Source: an uncultured Muribaculaceae bacterium
Lineage (GTDB): Bacteria; Bacteroidota; Bacteroidia; Bacteroidales; Muribaculaceae
Assembly: GCA_910589055.1 (NCBI GenBank)
Contig: CAJURN010000011.1
Location: forward strand, 30,660 to 94,659
DNA: 64,000 nt
Direction: 5' to 3'
Under the pieces are notes generated by a model. It ran no database searches. It was not told where the DNA came from and saw nothing but the letters and a program-made list of their open reading frames with translations. Every line of letters starts with the position of its first letter. The stretch's first letter is position 1. This document shows, piece by piece, positions 43,034 through 51,807 of this stretch. The position numbers and the translations under genes are program-made.

Positions 43034-45226
43034 TCAACGGATAAACAGGAGCTCGCGGTACTTGGGCAGAGGCCACATTTCGTTGTCCACCATAAGTTCG
43101 AGCTTGTCGATGTGGTAACGTATCACCTCCATCGGCGGAACCACGGTGTCGTGATATGCCAATGCCTTGGAGCGCTCGTCGGCTATGGCATTGGCATCCT
43201 TTCGGGCCTGTACCATTTCGTCGACTTTTGATTTAATCACGCTCATGTGCCGTGATATTTTTTCAATCGTATCGAGGTCGTGCTCCACAATCCGGTAGCC
43301 TTTTTCTCCTGAGAAAAGCGTTTTCAGCTTCACAACGTTGTCGACGAGCATCGACTGGTAACGTGTGGCAACGGGAATGATATGGTTGATGGCAAGGTCA
43401 CCGAGCACACGGGCTTCAATCTGTATTTTCTTTGTGTACATTTCCCATTTCACCTCATTTCGGGCTTCAAGCTCGACACGTGTGAAAACGCCTGTGCGGG
43501 CAAACATTTCCACCGACGACTCTTTCAGGTAGGCGTCAAAAATCTTAGGTGCGGATGTCTCGCAGTCAAGGCCGCGGCGTTCGGCTTCAAGGCGCCACTC
43601 CTCGCTGTAACCGTTGCCGTCGAAGTGAATCGCTTTAGATTCCTTGATAAGAACGCGCAATTCGGCAAGAAGCGCATCTTTGAGAACCTCTCCGGCGGCA
43701 ATACGCGCATCAATCTTTGTCTTGAAGTCGGCAAGTTGGTCGGCTACGGCTGCATTGAGCGCAATCATGGCCGAAGCGCAGTTGGCCGACGAGCCAACGG
43801 CACGGAACTCAAAGCGGTTGCCGGTGAAGGCGAAGGGCGATGTGCGGTTACGGTCGGTGTTGTCAATCATCAGCTCGGGAATCTGCGCAAGGCCGATTGA
43901 ATAGCCCGACTTTTTGGAAAGGCTTGCCATGTCTTCGGGCGTGCTGTTCTCGATAGTGTCGAGGATTTCGGCGAGCTGGCTTCCGGTGAAAATGGAAATG
44001 ATTGCCGGAGGTGCCTCGTTGGCTCCAAGACGATGGGCATTTGTGGCCGACATGATGGATGCCTTGAGCAAGGCATTGTGCTTGTGTACGGCAGCCATCA
44101 CATTCACCACGAAAGTGATAAACTGGAGATTGTCTTCAGGAGTCTTGCCGGGAGCGAAAAGCTGGGTTCCGGTATCGGTTCCGAGACTCCAGTTATTGTG
44201 TTTGCCTGAACCGTTGATGCCTGCGAAAGGCTTTTCGTGGAACAGCACACGGAAATTATGGCGGCGTGCCACTTCAGACATAACCGACATCAGCAGCAGG
44301 TTATGGTCGTTGGCAAGGTTGGTCTCCTCATAAATCGGGGCAAGCTCAAACTGGTTTGGAGCAACCTCATTATGACGGGTTTTCGCAGGGATGCCAAGGC
44401 GGTGGCACTGGATTTCAAGATCAAGCATAAAAGCCTCGACACGCGAAGGTATGGCTCCGAAATAATGGTCTTCGAGCTGCTGATTTTTGGCGCTCTCGTG
44501 GCCCATCAGAGTGCGTCCTGTGAGAGCGAGGTCGGGACGCGCGCTGTAAAGGGCTTCGTCCACAAGGAAATATTCCTGTTCCCAACCAAGGAAAGATTTC
44601 ACATGTTTCACCTCCGGGTCGAAATATCGGGCAACTCCTGCGGCGGCCTTATCCACGGCGTTGAGCGCACGCAGAAGCGGAGTCTTATAGTCGAGCGACT
44701 CGCCGGTGTAGGAAATGAATATGGTGGGAATACAAAGAGTCTGGTCGATGATGAAGGCCGGAGAAGAAATATCCCATGCTGAATAGCCGCGGGCCTCGAA
44801 TGTGTTGCGGATACCACCGTTGGGGAAGCTCGAGGCATCCGGTTCCTGCTGAACGAGCAGCTTTCCGGCAAATTCCTCGACCACTCCACCCTTTCCGTCG
44901 TGTTCCACGAAAGCGTCGTGCTTCTCGGCTGTACCGTCGGTCAGGGGGTGGAACCAGTGGGTATAGTGGCGCGCGCCCTTGTCGATGGCCCAGCGCTTCA
45001 TACCTTCGGCCACACCGTCGGCAAGCGAGCGGCTGATAGGTACACGGTTTTCAATCGCATGGATAAGAGCCTCATAAGTCTTGCGGGGCAGATAGCGGAA
45101 CATCTGCTGACGGTTGAAAACGTTTTCAGCATAATACGCGTCGGGGCGTTCCGCGGGAGTCTCCACCGGAATGGCCTTGCGGTCGAAAGCTTCTTCAACG
45201 ACCTTGAATCTAAGAGATGTGGACAT
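43034..45226 (-). CDS. glnN: Glutamine synthetase type III
   Basis: A 730-residue type III glutamine synthetase (GSIII/GlnN), the form common in Bacteroidetes, which makes glutamine from glutamate, ammonia and ATP. Signatures include F-A-G-I-N-G-S-G-K-H-N-N-W-S (ATP site), E-V-A-P-N-Q-F-E-L-A-P and G-S-S-A-N-C-A-S. Length and order match the family, and no adenylylation site of the type I kind is expected. It is preceded 24 bases upstream by a 65-codon ORF under a strong promoter. Confidence 0.97.
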   Translation of the reverse strand: MSTSLRFKVVEEAFDRKAIPVETPAERPDAYYAENVFNRQQMFRYLPRKTYEALIHAIENRVPISRSLADGVAEGMKRWAIDKGARHYTHWFHPLTDGTAEKHDAFVEHDGKGGVVEEFAGKLLVQQEPDASSFPNGGIRNTFEARGYSAWDISSPAFIIDQTLCIPTIFISYTGESLDYKTPLLRALNAVDKAAAGVARYFDPEVKHVKSFLGWEQEYFLVDEALYSARPDLALTGRTLMGHESAKNQQLEDHYFGAIPSRVEAFMLDLEIQCHRLGIPAKTRHNEVAPNQFELAPIYEETNLANDHNLLLMSVMSEVARRHNFRVLFHEKPFAGINGSGKHNNWSLGTDTGTQLFAPGKTPEDNLQFITFVVNVMAAVHKHNALLKASIMSATNAHRLGANEAPPAIISIFTGSQLAEILDTIENSTPEDMASLSKKSGYSIGLAQIPELMIDNTDRNRTSPFAFTGNRFEFRAVGSSANCASAMIALNAAVADQLADFKTKIDARIAAGEVLKDALLAELRVLIKESKAIHFDGNGYSEEWRLEAERRGLDCETSAPKIFDAYLKESSVEMFARTGVFTRVELEARNEVKWEMYTKKIQIEARVLGDLAINHIIPVATRYQSMLVDNVVKLKTLFSGEKGYRIVEHDLDTIEKISRHMSVIKSKVDEMVQARKDANAIADERSKALAYHDTVVPPMEVIRYHIDKLELMVDNEMWPLPKYRELLFIR

Positions 45227-45250
45227 ATAAAAATACAGTTATGACATATA

Positions 45251-45448
45251 TCAATTCCGGATGCCATACAAAAAAATTACCCGGTCGGGCACAGGCTCAA
45301 TCGGGCAGTATGGCTGGAGGTAATTCAGACAAGCGGAGACAGACAAAGGCGCGTTGTCGGCAACGCCCACACAGGTGGGAGAGACATTTCCCGTAACATC
45401 CACGGGGTCAACGGCAACATAAGGCCGTAAGGCTGCATCCATTCTCAT
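45251..45448 (-). CDS. 65-residue ORF leading into glnN
   Basis: Starts with ATG about 16 bases after a predicted transcription start and ends 24 bases before the glnN ATG. The sequence (M-R-M-D-A-A-L-R-P-Y-V-A-V-D-P-V, later S-A-C-L-N-Y-L-Q-P-Y-C-P) has three cysteines and many prolines and valines, with no signal peptide or recognised domain. Codon third positions are GC-rich like neighbouring genes. The mRNA also carries hairpins (GCGTTG-CCGA-CAACGC; CCCGT/ACGGG) and a 7-U stretch near the stop codon. It could be a small regulator of glutamine synthetase, a leader peptide, or a non-functional frame in a structured leader. No family recognised. Confidence 0.5.
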   Translation of the reverse strand: MRMDAALRPYVAVDPVDVTGNVSPTCVGVADNAPLSVSACLNYLQPYCPIEPVPDRVIFLYGIRN

Positions 45449-45467
45449 TACCTTTGAAATTCTGCCG

Positions 45468-45499
45468 CAAAATTAATATTCTGCGGCTGCACATGCAAA
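45468..45499 (-). promoter_or_regulatory. Promoter of the small ORF and glnN
   Basis: Minus-strand TTTG (45499-45496), exactly 20 bases, TAATTTTG (45475-45468): a full consensus. No other promoter is visible nearer to glnN. Confidence 0.8.
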
Positions 45500-45592
45500 T
45501 TTTTCAAGACTTTTATTCTTATTAATATTTTTATCGGAGATTTTTCTGTATCTTTACGCCGCATAACTTACTTATTCAATTACAGATTCAAG

Positions 45593-47026
45593 ATGAATAT
45601 AAAGACATTCGGATTATGTGCGGCCGTAGTCGCATCTTCCGCCACAGCGCTTTGTGCCGGAACGCGAGGCACCGTACCCACTCAGGACGAGGTGATTCTG
45701 CACGCTTGGTCGTGGAGCCTCGACACAATCGCAGCCAACATGAAACTCATTGCCGAAGCCGGCTACGACTTTGTACAGACTTCACCCGTGCAGGCCTGCT
45801 ATGTGGGCGAAGGCGGAGGCCCGGCCTTATTCAGCGGCGAGAACGATGAGGTAAAAGGCAAGTGGTACTATTACTACCAACCCACCGACTGGACCATCGG
45901 CAACTACATGCTCGGAACACGCGACGACTTCAAAGCCATGTGCGACAGCGCATACAAATACGGCGTGCGTGTCTTGGTGGATGTTCTTCCCAACCATACG
46001 GCAATCGACGACTCCGCCGTGCTCCCCGGACTTGACAATGCGGTAGGCGGCCACGAAAACCTCTTCCACGCCAACGGCTTCACCCCTATCACCGATTACA
46101 ACGACCGCCTGCAATGCACTACCGGCGAGATGGGAGGACTTAAGGATGTGAACACCGAAAATCCCGATTTCCAATATTACTACCTCCAGTATGTCAACGA
46201 CCTTATCAACTTAGGCGCACGCGGATTCCGCTACGACACAGCCAAGCACATAGGTCTGCCCTCCGATCCTCTCGACCCTAAGGTAGAGGCAAACGGATGG
46301 ACCAACAACTTCTGGGACATCGCAACAGGCCGCGAAGCTGTCAAAGGTCTTTCGCTGCTGATGCCCGACAGCCTTTTCATTTACGGCGAAGTGCTCCAGG
46401 ACCGCAACGTCAAGGAAAACGAATATGCCGAATACATGGACCTCACAGCATCTTCCTACGGCCATGTTCTTCGTCAAGCACTCGAATCCGGAAAATTCTC
46501 CGATGACCTTTCCGACTGGCATCACCCTGCCGACCCGTCGCAGCTCGTGACATGGGTTGAAAGCCACGACACTTATTGCAACGCCCATGAATCCGCCGGG
46601 ATGTCCGACGACCTCGTGCGTGCCGGATGGGTATTCCTGACAGCACGCCAGAATGGCCGTCCGTTGTTCTTCAGCCGTCCTGCCGGAAGCACCCGCGAGA
46701 ATTACTGGGGCAACAACCGCATCGGCGCACGTGGCAACGACGAATTTTTCCATCCCGAAGTGATTGCCGCCAACCGCTTCCGCAAAGACATGTCAGGACA
46801 GCCTGAACACATCTTTACATCCAAGGATGCGAAAGTTGTTGAAATCGCACGCGGATCGAAAGGTGCAGCGCTCATCAACTTCTCGGATAAAGAGCAGAAA
46901 GTGAAGATGGAAACAACGCTTCCTGCAGGAAAATACACCGACGGCGTTCACGGTTCAGAATTTACCGTTCGCAACGGTTTCCTTGAAGGACGTCTCGCAC
47001 CTCTCTCGTCGTACGTTTTGAAATAA
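45593..47026 (+). CDS. Exported alpha-amylase, GH13
   Basis: A 477-residue glycoside hydrolase family 13 enzyme with signal peptide (I-K-T-F-G-L-C-A-A-V-V-A-S-S-A-T-A-L). The four conserved regions are visible: D-V-L-P-N-H, G-F-R-Y-D-T-A-K-H (nucleophile Asp215), I-Y-G-E-V-L (acid/base Glu266) and E-S-H-D-T (Asp326). A small C-terminal beta domain ends in L-A-P-L-S-S-Y-V-L-K. It would cut alpha-1,4 bonds of starch or glycogen-like polymers in the periplasm or outside the cell. No SusC/SusD pair is nearby, so it is not part of an obvious utilisation locus here. Confidence 0.95.
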   Translation: MNIKTFGLCAAVVASSATALCAGTRGTVPTQDEVILHAWSWSLDTIAANMKLIAEAGYDFVQTSPVQACYVGEGGGPALFSGENDEVKGKWYYYYQPTDWTIGNYMLGTRDDFKAMCDSAYKYGVRVLVDVLPNHTAIDDSAVLPGLDNAVGGHENLFHANGFTPITDYNDRLQCTTGEMGGLKDVNTENPDFQYYYLQYVNDLINLGARGFRYDTAKHIGLPSDPLDPKVEANGWTNNFWDIATGREAVKGLSLLMPDSLFIYGEVLQDRNVKENEYAEYMDLTASSYGHVLRQALESGKFSDDLSDWHHPADPSQLVTWVESHDTYCNAHESAGMSDDLVRAGWVFLTARQNGRPLFFSRPAGSTRENYWGNNRIGARGNDEFFHPEVIAANRFRKDMSGQPEHIFTSKDAKVVEIARGSKGAALINFSDKEQKVKMETTLPAGKYTDGVHGSEFTVRNGFLEGRLAPLSSYVLK

Positions 47027-47065
47027 TCTTTCCCAAGAAAATTCATTCTCAGCTCTCCCTTTGTG

Positions 47066-47096
47066 ATGCCGCGCCGGAAGGTGCGGCATTGTTATT
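47066..47096 (+). terminator. Intrinsic terminator after the amylase gene
   Basis: ATGCCGCGCC (47066-47075) pairs with GGTGCGGCAT (47080-47089), one G-T pair, GGAA loop, then TGTTATT. Confidence 0.7.
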
Positions 47097-47127
47097 ATAA
47101 TAATGTGCCATATCACGGGAATTTTTA

Positions 47128-47135
47128 GTAATTTT
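47128..47135 (+). promoter_or_regulatory. -7 box of the polyprenyl synthase gene
   Basis: TAATTTTG followed by C, 29 bases before the ATG. The -33 region is not clear. Confidence 0.55.
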
Positions 47136-47164
47136 GCAGAAATATATAATCAGACTTTGCAACC

Positions 47165-48127
47165 ATGTCATTATCGGTAAATTTCACAGAGGCGGTAAAC
47201 AACGCCATCGAAGCCATAAAATATCCCTACGTCACGCCCGGATTGTTCGCTCCCATCCGCTACACGCTCGACGGCGGAGGCAAGCGTATCCGCCCGCGCC
47301 TTCTTCTGGCGGCATATCTCGCATGCGGAGGTAAAGAGATTTCCGAGGCCATGCCCCAGGCTCTCGGCCTTGAAATGTTCCATAACTTCACCCTTCTGCA
47401 CGACGACGTGATGGACAACGCCGACATACGTCGCGGACGCCCTACCGTACACCGCAAATGGGATGTTCCTTCGGCAATCCTGTCAGGCGACGCCATGCTC
47501 ACTATGGCGTCTCAGCTCATGGGCGAATGTGAGGACTCGAAACTGCGTGAGATTCTGCGCCTGTTCAATGACACGGCGATGGAAATATACGAAGGACAGC
47601 AGATGGACATGGAATTTGAGAACCGCAATGATGTAAGCGTCGACGAATACATGGAAATGATCCGGCTCAAGACATCCGTGCTGCTTGCCTGCGCATGCCG
47701 CACCGGTGCTTATCTTGCCGGAGCATCCGAAGAAGATTGCAAACTGTTCTACGACTACGGCATCGCGCTCGGACTGGCCTTCCAGCTCCGCGACGACTGG
47801 CTCGACACCTTCGGCGACCCGCTCGAATTCGGCAAGGAAATCGGCGGTGACATCATAAATGCCAAGAAAACATGGCTTCTCATCACCGCCATGCAGGAAG
47901 CGCCTGAGGAAATAAGCGACATTCTTGCCGAAGATCTCGAAAACGCGGAAAGAATATTCCAGGTGAAACGCACGTATAATTCCCTGAATCTTGACGCACG
48001 ATGCAGCCGCCTTGTCAACTCCTACGTCGAGCATGCCGTTGCCTGTCTTGACAAAATAGACATAACTCCCGAAGCGCGTGATTTCTTCGCCGACCTGGCA
48101 CGCCGCTCGGCCAACCGCACACACTGA
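47165..48127 (+). CDS. Polyprenyl diphosphate synthase
   Basis: A 320-residue trans-prenyltransferase that builds isoprenoid diphosphates from IPP and an allylic primer. The first aspartate-rich motif is L-L-H-D-D-V-M-D and the second is L-R-D-D-W-L-D; G-G-K-R-I-R-P-R and the basic G-R-P-T-V-H-R-K-W agree. The residues before the first motif (M-F-H-N-F-T-L-L-H) set chain length and suggest a geranylgeranyl- to octaprenyl-type product; a role in menaquinone side-chain supply is plausible but not shown. One-base overlap with tatD. Confidence 0.93.
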   Translation: MSLSVNFTEAVNNAIEAIKYPYVTPGLFAPIRYTLDGGGKRIRPRLLLAAYLACGGKEISEAMPQALGLEMFHNFTLLHDDVMDNADIRRGRPTVHRKWDVPSAILSGDAMLTMASQLMGECEDSKLREILRLFNDTAMEIYEGQQMDMEFENRNDVSVDEYMEMIRLKTSVLLACACRTGAYLAGASEEDCKLFYDYGIALGLAFQLRDDWLDTFGDPLEFGKEIGGDIINAKKTWLLITAMQEAPEEISDILAEDLENAERIFQVKRTYNSLNLDARCSRLVNSYVEHAVACLDKIDITPEARDFFADLARRSANRTH

Positions 48128-48903
48128 TGATTGACACGCATACCCACCTTTATCTTCCCGAATTCAACCCCGGCGGTCAGGCGTGCGCCGTACAGCGTGC
48201 GCTCGACGCAGGGGTGGAACGCCTTATATTTCCCAACGTCGACCTCTCGACCATTGCTCCGATGAAAGCCCTGGCCGAGGAATTTCCGGAAGTCACGGCT
48301 ATGGCAATGGGGTTGCACCCCACCGAGATAAAGGAAGATTGGAAAGACGTTCTTGCCCAAATCATGGAAGAACTCAACAGCCCGACTTCATATATCGCTG
48401 TGGGCGAAATCGGTATCGACCTGTATTGGGACAATACCTTCCGCAACGAACAGATGCTCGCGCTTGAACAGCAGCTTGCCGAAGCCCGGAAAAATTCGCT
48501 TCCGGTAATAATCCATTGCCGTGAAGGCCTTGCCGAGACTTTAGAGGTGATGGATGGCTTCCGCGACGTCAAAGCCGTGTTCCACAGCTTCGGAGGTTCC
48601 GCCGACGACGTAAGTCTGATTCGCCGACGTCTTGATTCCGACCTGATATATTTCGGAATCAACGGTATCGTGACTTTCAAGAACTCCGGCCTTAAAAAAA
48701 CGCTCCCGGAAATTACCTCCGACAGAATCGTACTGGAGACCGACTCGCCCTATCTCGCACCGGTTCCCCATCGTGGCAAACGCAATGAATCGGCCTACAT
48801 TCCCTTCATCTGCCGGACCGTTGCCGACGCGGTGGAAATGTCGGCAGAGGAAATATCACGACGCACCGATGCTAACGCAAAAACTCTTTTTCACGGATTA
48901 TGA
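48127..48903 (+). CDS. tatD: TatD family metal-dependent hydrolase
   Basis: A 258-residue TIM-barrel hydrolase with M-I-D-T-H-T-H-L-Y, V-G-E-I-G-I-D-L-Y-W, I-I-H-C-R-E and L-E-T-D-S-P-Y-L-A-P, the metal ligands of the TatD DNase family. Members act as 3'-5' exonucleases on damaged DNA or as D-aminoacyl-tRNA/peptide-like hydrolases; the true substrate is uncertain. It is the middle gene of a tightly packed run and overlaps the next gene by four bases. Confidence 0.94.
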   Translation: MIDTHTHLYLPEFNPGGQACAVQRALDAGVERLIFPNVDLSTIAPMKALAEEFPEVTAMAMGLHPTEIKEDWKDVLAQIMEELNSPTSYIAVGEIGIDLYWDNTFRNEQMLALEQQLAEARKNSLPVIIHCREGLAETLEVMDGFRDVKAVFHSFGGSADDVSLIRRRLDSDLIYFGINGIVTFKNSGLKKTLPEITSDRIVLETDSPYLAPVPHRGKRNESAYIPFICRTVADAVEMSAEEISRRTDANAKTLFHGL

Positions 48904-49952
48904 AATCACGCACTCTCCTTATCATTACCGTTGCCCTGATGTGCGCCGTGCCAATGGCAGGACGCTCGTTCTACTGGGACATTGATTTCGAATCGGTGTT
49001 CGACAACCGCGAGGGCGACCACGATATCACTCCTACCGAGACATACATCTTCACAAATCTTGCTGCCGAAATCGGTCTTGACTTCGGACGCTCCGGCCGC
49101 ATTGCCGGAGGTGCCGGCTGGAACCAGCCCATCGGCAACGAATGGGACAGATACAAAATCTCACCCACGCTCTACTACCGCTATGAATCGGAAGGCTGGA
49201 ACTTCTCGATGGGCATGTTTCCCCGAACACAGCTCATCCGCGAGCTTCCCGGATTTCTCTGGAGCGATTCGCTCAATTACTTCCAGAAAAACATCCGCGG
49301 CGCCCTCGTGCAATACCGCAAGAATGAAAGTTTTGCCGAACTGTATCTTGATTGGCGTCAGCTGCAGACCGAACGGAAGCGGGAGGCCTTCAACATCGTG
49401 GTGCAAGGCGAATGGAAACCGGAAACCACCCCTGTGTATGTCGGCGGACATGCGATGATGAATCACTTCGCATTGCAGAAAAACGCTCCCGCCGACCAGC
49501 ATATCGTCGACAATTTCCTTGCCAATCCCTATATCGGACTCAACCTCAGCCGCCGGACTCCGCTCGACAGCCTCAACTTCCGTGCCGGACCGCTCGCCAC
49601 AATCGAACGCAACCGCGCCCTTGGCGGATGGTGCACAGCCGTAGGCGGATGGCTCGAAATAACAGCTGAATGGAAATTTCTCGGACTCAAAAACACCCTC
49701 TATGCCGGACAGGCATTGTTGCCGAGCTACTCCATCTTTGCCGCCCAACTTTATCCCGGAGACCCGTTCTATCAAAAGAAATTCTATAACCGCACAGATG
49801 TGTACGCGAAAATCCTGCGGCGGAAAGCCGTTGAGCTTGATGCATCGCTCGACTTCCACGTCACTCCCGGAAGTTTCATCTTCTATCAAAAACTGATGGT
49901 GAGAGTTTATTTCTCATCGCTCAAAAACGCTAAAAAACATTCCCGTCGCTGA
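48900..49952 (+). CDS. Putative outer-membrane beta-barrel protein of unknown function
   Basis: A 350-residue exported protein (signal peptide K-S-R-T-L-L-I-I-T-V-A-L-M-C-A-V-P-M-A-G). The rest alternates aromatic and polar residues in strand-like stretches (F-Y-W-D-I-D-F-E-S-V-F; I-S-P-T-L-Y-Y-R-Y-E-S-E-G; L-V-Q-Y-R-K), as in an outer-membrane barrel. The end V-R-V-Y-F-S-S-L-K-N-A-K-K-H has an extra basic tail after the last strand, unlike a classical final phenylalanine. I do not recognise the family. It overlaps tatD by four bases and the LtaS-like gene by one. Confidence 0.7.
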   Translation: MKSRTLLIITVALMCAVPMAGRSFYWDIDFESVFDNREGDHDITPTETYIFTNLAAEIGLDFGRSGRIAGGAGWNQPIGNEWDRYKISPTLYYRYESEGWNFSMGMFPRTQLIRELPGFLWSDSLNYFQKNIRGALVQYRKNESFAELYLDWRQLQTERKREAFNIVVQGEWKPETTPVYVGGHAMMNHFALQKNAPADQHIVDNFLANPYIGLNLSRRTPLDSLNFRAGPLATIERNRALGGWCTAVGGWLEITAEWKFLGLKNTLYAGQALLPSYSIFAAQLYPGDPFYQKKFYNRTDVYAKILRRKAVELDASLDFHVTPGSFIFYQKLMVRVYFSSLKNAKKHSRR

Positions 49953-51799
49953 TGTCAGGACCTTTACGAATAGCTGTCAAACTCATATCCACTTTTGTGC
50001 TTATTGTGGTGCTGTGCGCACTGCAACGACTCATCTTCATCGCTGTATACCACCATCTTGACCCTGATGCGGGATTCCTCGGCTTCATGCCGTCGATGCT
50101 CCACGGAATACCGATGGACTGTACTGTGGCAGGCTATCTCACAGCCATTCCCGGACTTATGGCGATAGCCGGTGTTTCGGTAAAATCCAAATGGCTTGCC
50201 ATTGCGGAAAAGACATATTACGCAATCATAGCCTTAATTCTTGCTTTGATATTTTGCCTTGACATCGTGCTCTACGGCTATTGGGATTTCCGGCTCGACT
50301 CCACTCCGCTGTTCTACTTCACCACATCACCGTCCTCCGCATTGGCAAGTGCTACCACGGCGGAAATGCTGCTTGCACCGATTGCGGTAATCGCTGCCGC
50401 CGCGGTGATTTACCTTCTTTTCATAAAACTGATTTTCACACAGAAAATCGCTCCCGGCAAGAGGAAAGCCGCATCATATGCCACCGCAATCATCATGACG
50501 GCGCTGCTTTTCATTCCCATCCGCGGAGGTTTCACGGTTTCGACAATGAACGTGAGCCGGGCTTATTTCTCGACAAATACGCGACTCAACCATGCTGCGG
50601 TAAATCCCGTTTTCAGCCTGCTGTATTCGGCCACGCATCAGACAAATTTTGCCGCTCAATACCGCTTCTTCTCCGATGACGAGGCCAAGGAGCTTTTCGC
50701 GGAACTCAACCGTCCCGATGAGTCGTTGAAGTCCGATTCCATCGCTCCTCTGCTCAATACAAGCCGTCCCGACATCTGCCTTATCATACTTGAAAGTTTC
50801 TCCTCACACCTCATGCCGGTGCTCGGCGGGGAGGATATCGCTTCCGGACTGGACTCAACCGCACGGGAAGGCATGCTCTTCACCAACGCGTATGCAAGCA
50901 GTTTCAGAACCGACCGCGCCCTGCCGGCCATCCTTGGAGCATTTCCCGCCCAGCCGTCAACTTCCCTGATGAAGTTTGTGGAAAAAACCGAGAAACTGCC
51001 GTCGCTGCCCATGTCGCTTCGCAAGGCCGGATATGAGAATACATATTACTATGGAGGTGACGCCAATTTCACTAACATGCGGGCTTATCTTGCCAACTGC
51101 GGCTTCGGCAGAATCATATCCGACACCGATTTCCCCATCAAGGACAAACTCAGCAAATGGGGAGTGCACGACCACCTGCTTTTCCAAAGAGCCTTTTCAG
51201 AGCTAAGCCAAAAAGAAGGCGATGCGCCACGTTTCAGCGTGATACAGACATCAAGCAGCCACGAACCCTTCGAGGTGCCCTACTCCAATCCCCGATTTGC
51301 CGACAGTCCGCAGAAGAACGCTTTTGCCTACACCGACAGTTGCCTGACCGATTTCATAAACCGCATGAAAGCTACGGAGACTTACCGCAACACGCTTTTC
51401 ATCATCGTGCCCGACCATTACGGAGCTTATCCTGCACGTCCCGATGACGCCCTCGACCGCCATCATGTTCCGGTAGTGTTCTGCGGGGGCGCTCTCGCAC
51501 GGACCGGAGAGGAAATTTCCGTTCCGGCATCACAGACCGATATTGCAGCCACAGTATTGTCAGCGCTTTCCCTGCCAACGGAAGAATTCATCTTCAGTCA
51601 CGACCTCCTGAATCCCGTATCGCCCAAATATGCTTTCTTCTCGGAGCCTTCCCTCATCGGATTTGTGACGGAAAACGACACCGTTACAATAAATTGCGAC
51701 TCAGAAACGTTATTAACAGCAAAAGGAAACGATATCGCAAAGGCTGAAGCATTTGCCAAGGCCTATCTTCAGACTATTTACGATCAATTGTCCCGTTAA
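49952..51799 (+). CDS. LtaS-like membrane phosphotransferase, sulfatase fold
   Basis: A 615-residue protein with about five N-terminal membrane helices (first L-I-S-T-F-V-L-I-V-V-L-C-A-L) and a periplasmic sulfatase/phosphatase-fold domain. I-C-L-I-I-L-E-S-F-S-S holds the first metal ligand; S-F-R-T-D-R-A carries the likely nucleophile Thr320; I-V-P-D-H-Y-G and D-R-H-H-V-P hold the remaining ligands. This is the lipoteichoic-acid-synthase-like plan, enzymes that move phosphoglycerol or phosphoethanolamine between lipids and glycans. Bacteroidetes lack lipoteichoic acid, so the acceptor is unknown. A PAP2 phosphatase follows after eight bases and could process the lipid product. Confidence 0.85.
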   Translation: MSGPLRIAVKLISTFVLIVVLCALQRLIFIAVYHHLDPDAGFLGFMPSMLHGIPMDCTVAGYLTAIPGLMAIAGVSVKSKWLAIAEKTYYAIIALILALIFCLDIVLYGYWDFRLDSTPLFYFTTSPSSALASATTAEMLLAPIAVIAAAAVIYLLFIKLIFTQKIAPGKRKAASYATAIIMTALLFIPIRGGFTVSTMNVSRAYFSTNTRLNHAAVNPVFSLLYSATHQTNFAAQYRFFSDDEAKELFAELNRPDESLKSDSIAPLLNTSRPDICLIILESFSSHLMPVLGGEDIASGLDSTAREGMLFTNAYASSFRTDRALPAILGAFPAQPSTSLMKFVEKTEKLPSLPMSLRKAGYENTYYYGGDANFTNMRAYLANCGFGRIISDTDFPIKDKLSKWGVHDHLLFQRAFSELSQKEGDAPRFSVIQTSSSHEPFEVPYSNPRFADSPQKNAFAYTDSCLTDFINRMKATETYRNTLFIIVPDHYGAYPARPDDALDRHHVPVVFCGGALARTGEEISVPASQTDIAATVLSALSLPTEEFIFSHDLLNPVSPKYAFFSEPSLIGFVTENDTVTINCDSETLLTAKGNDIAKAEAFAKAYLQTIYDQLSR

Positions 51800-51807
51800 G
51801 TTAAACC

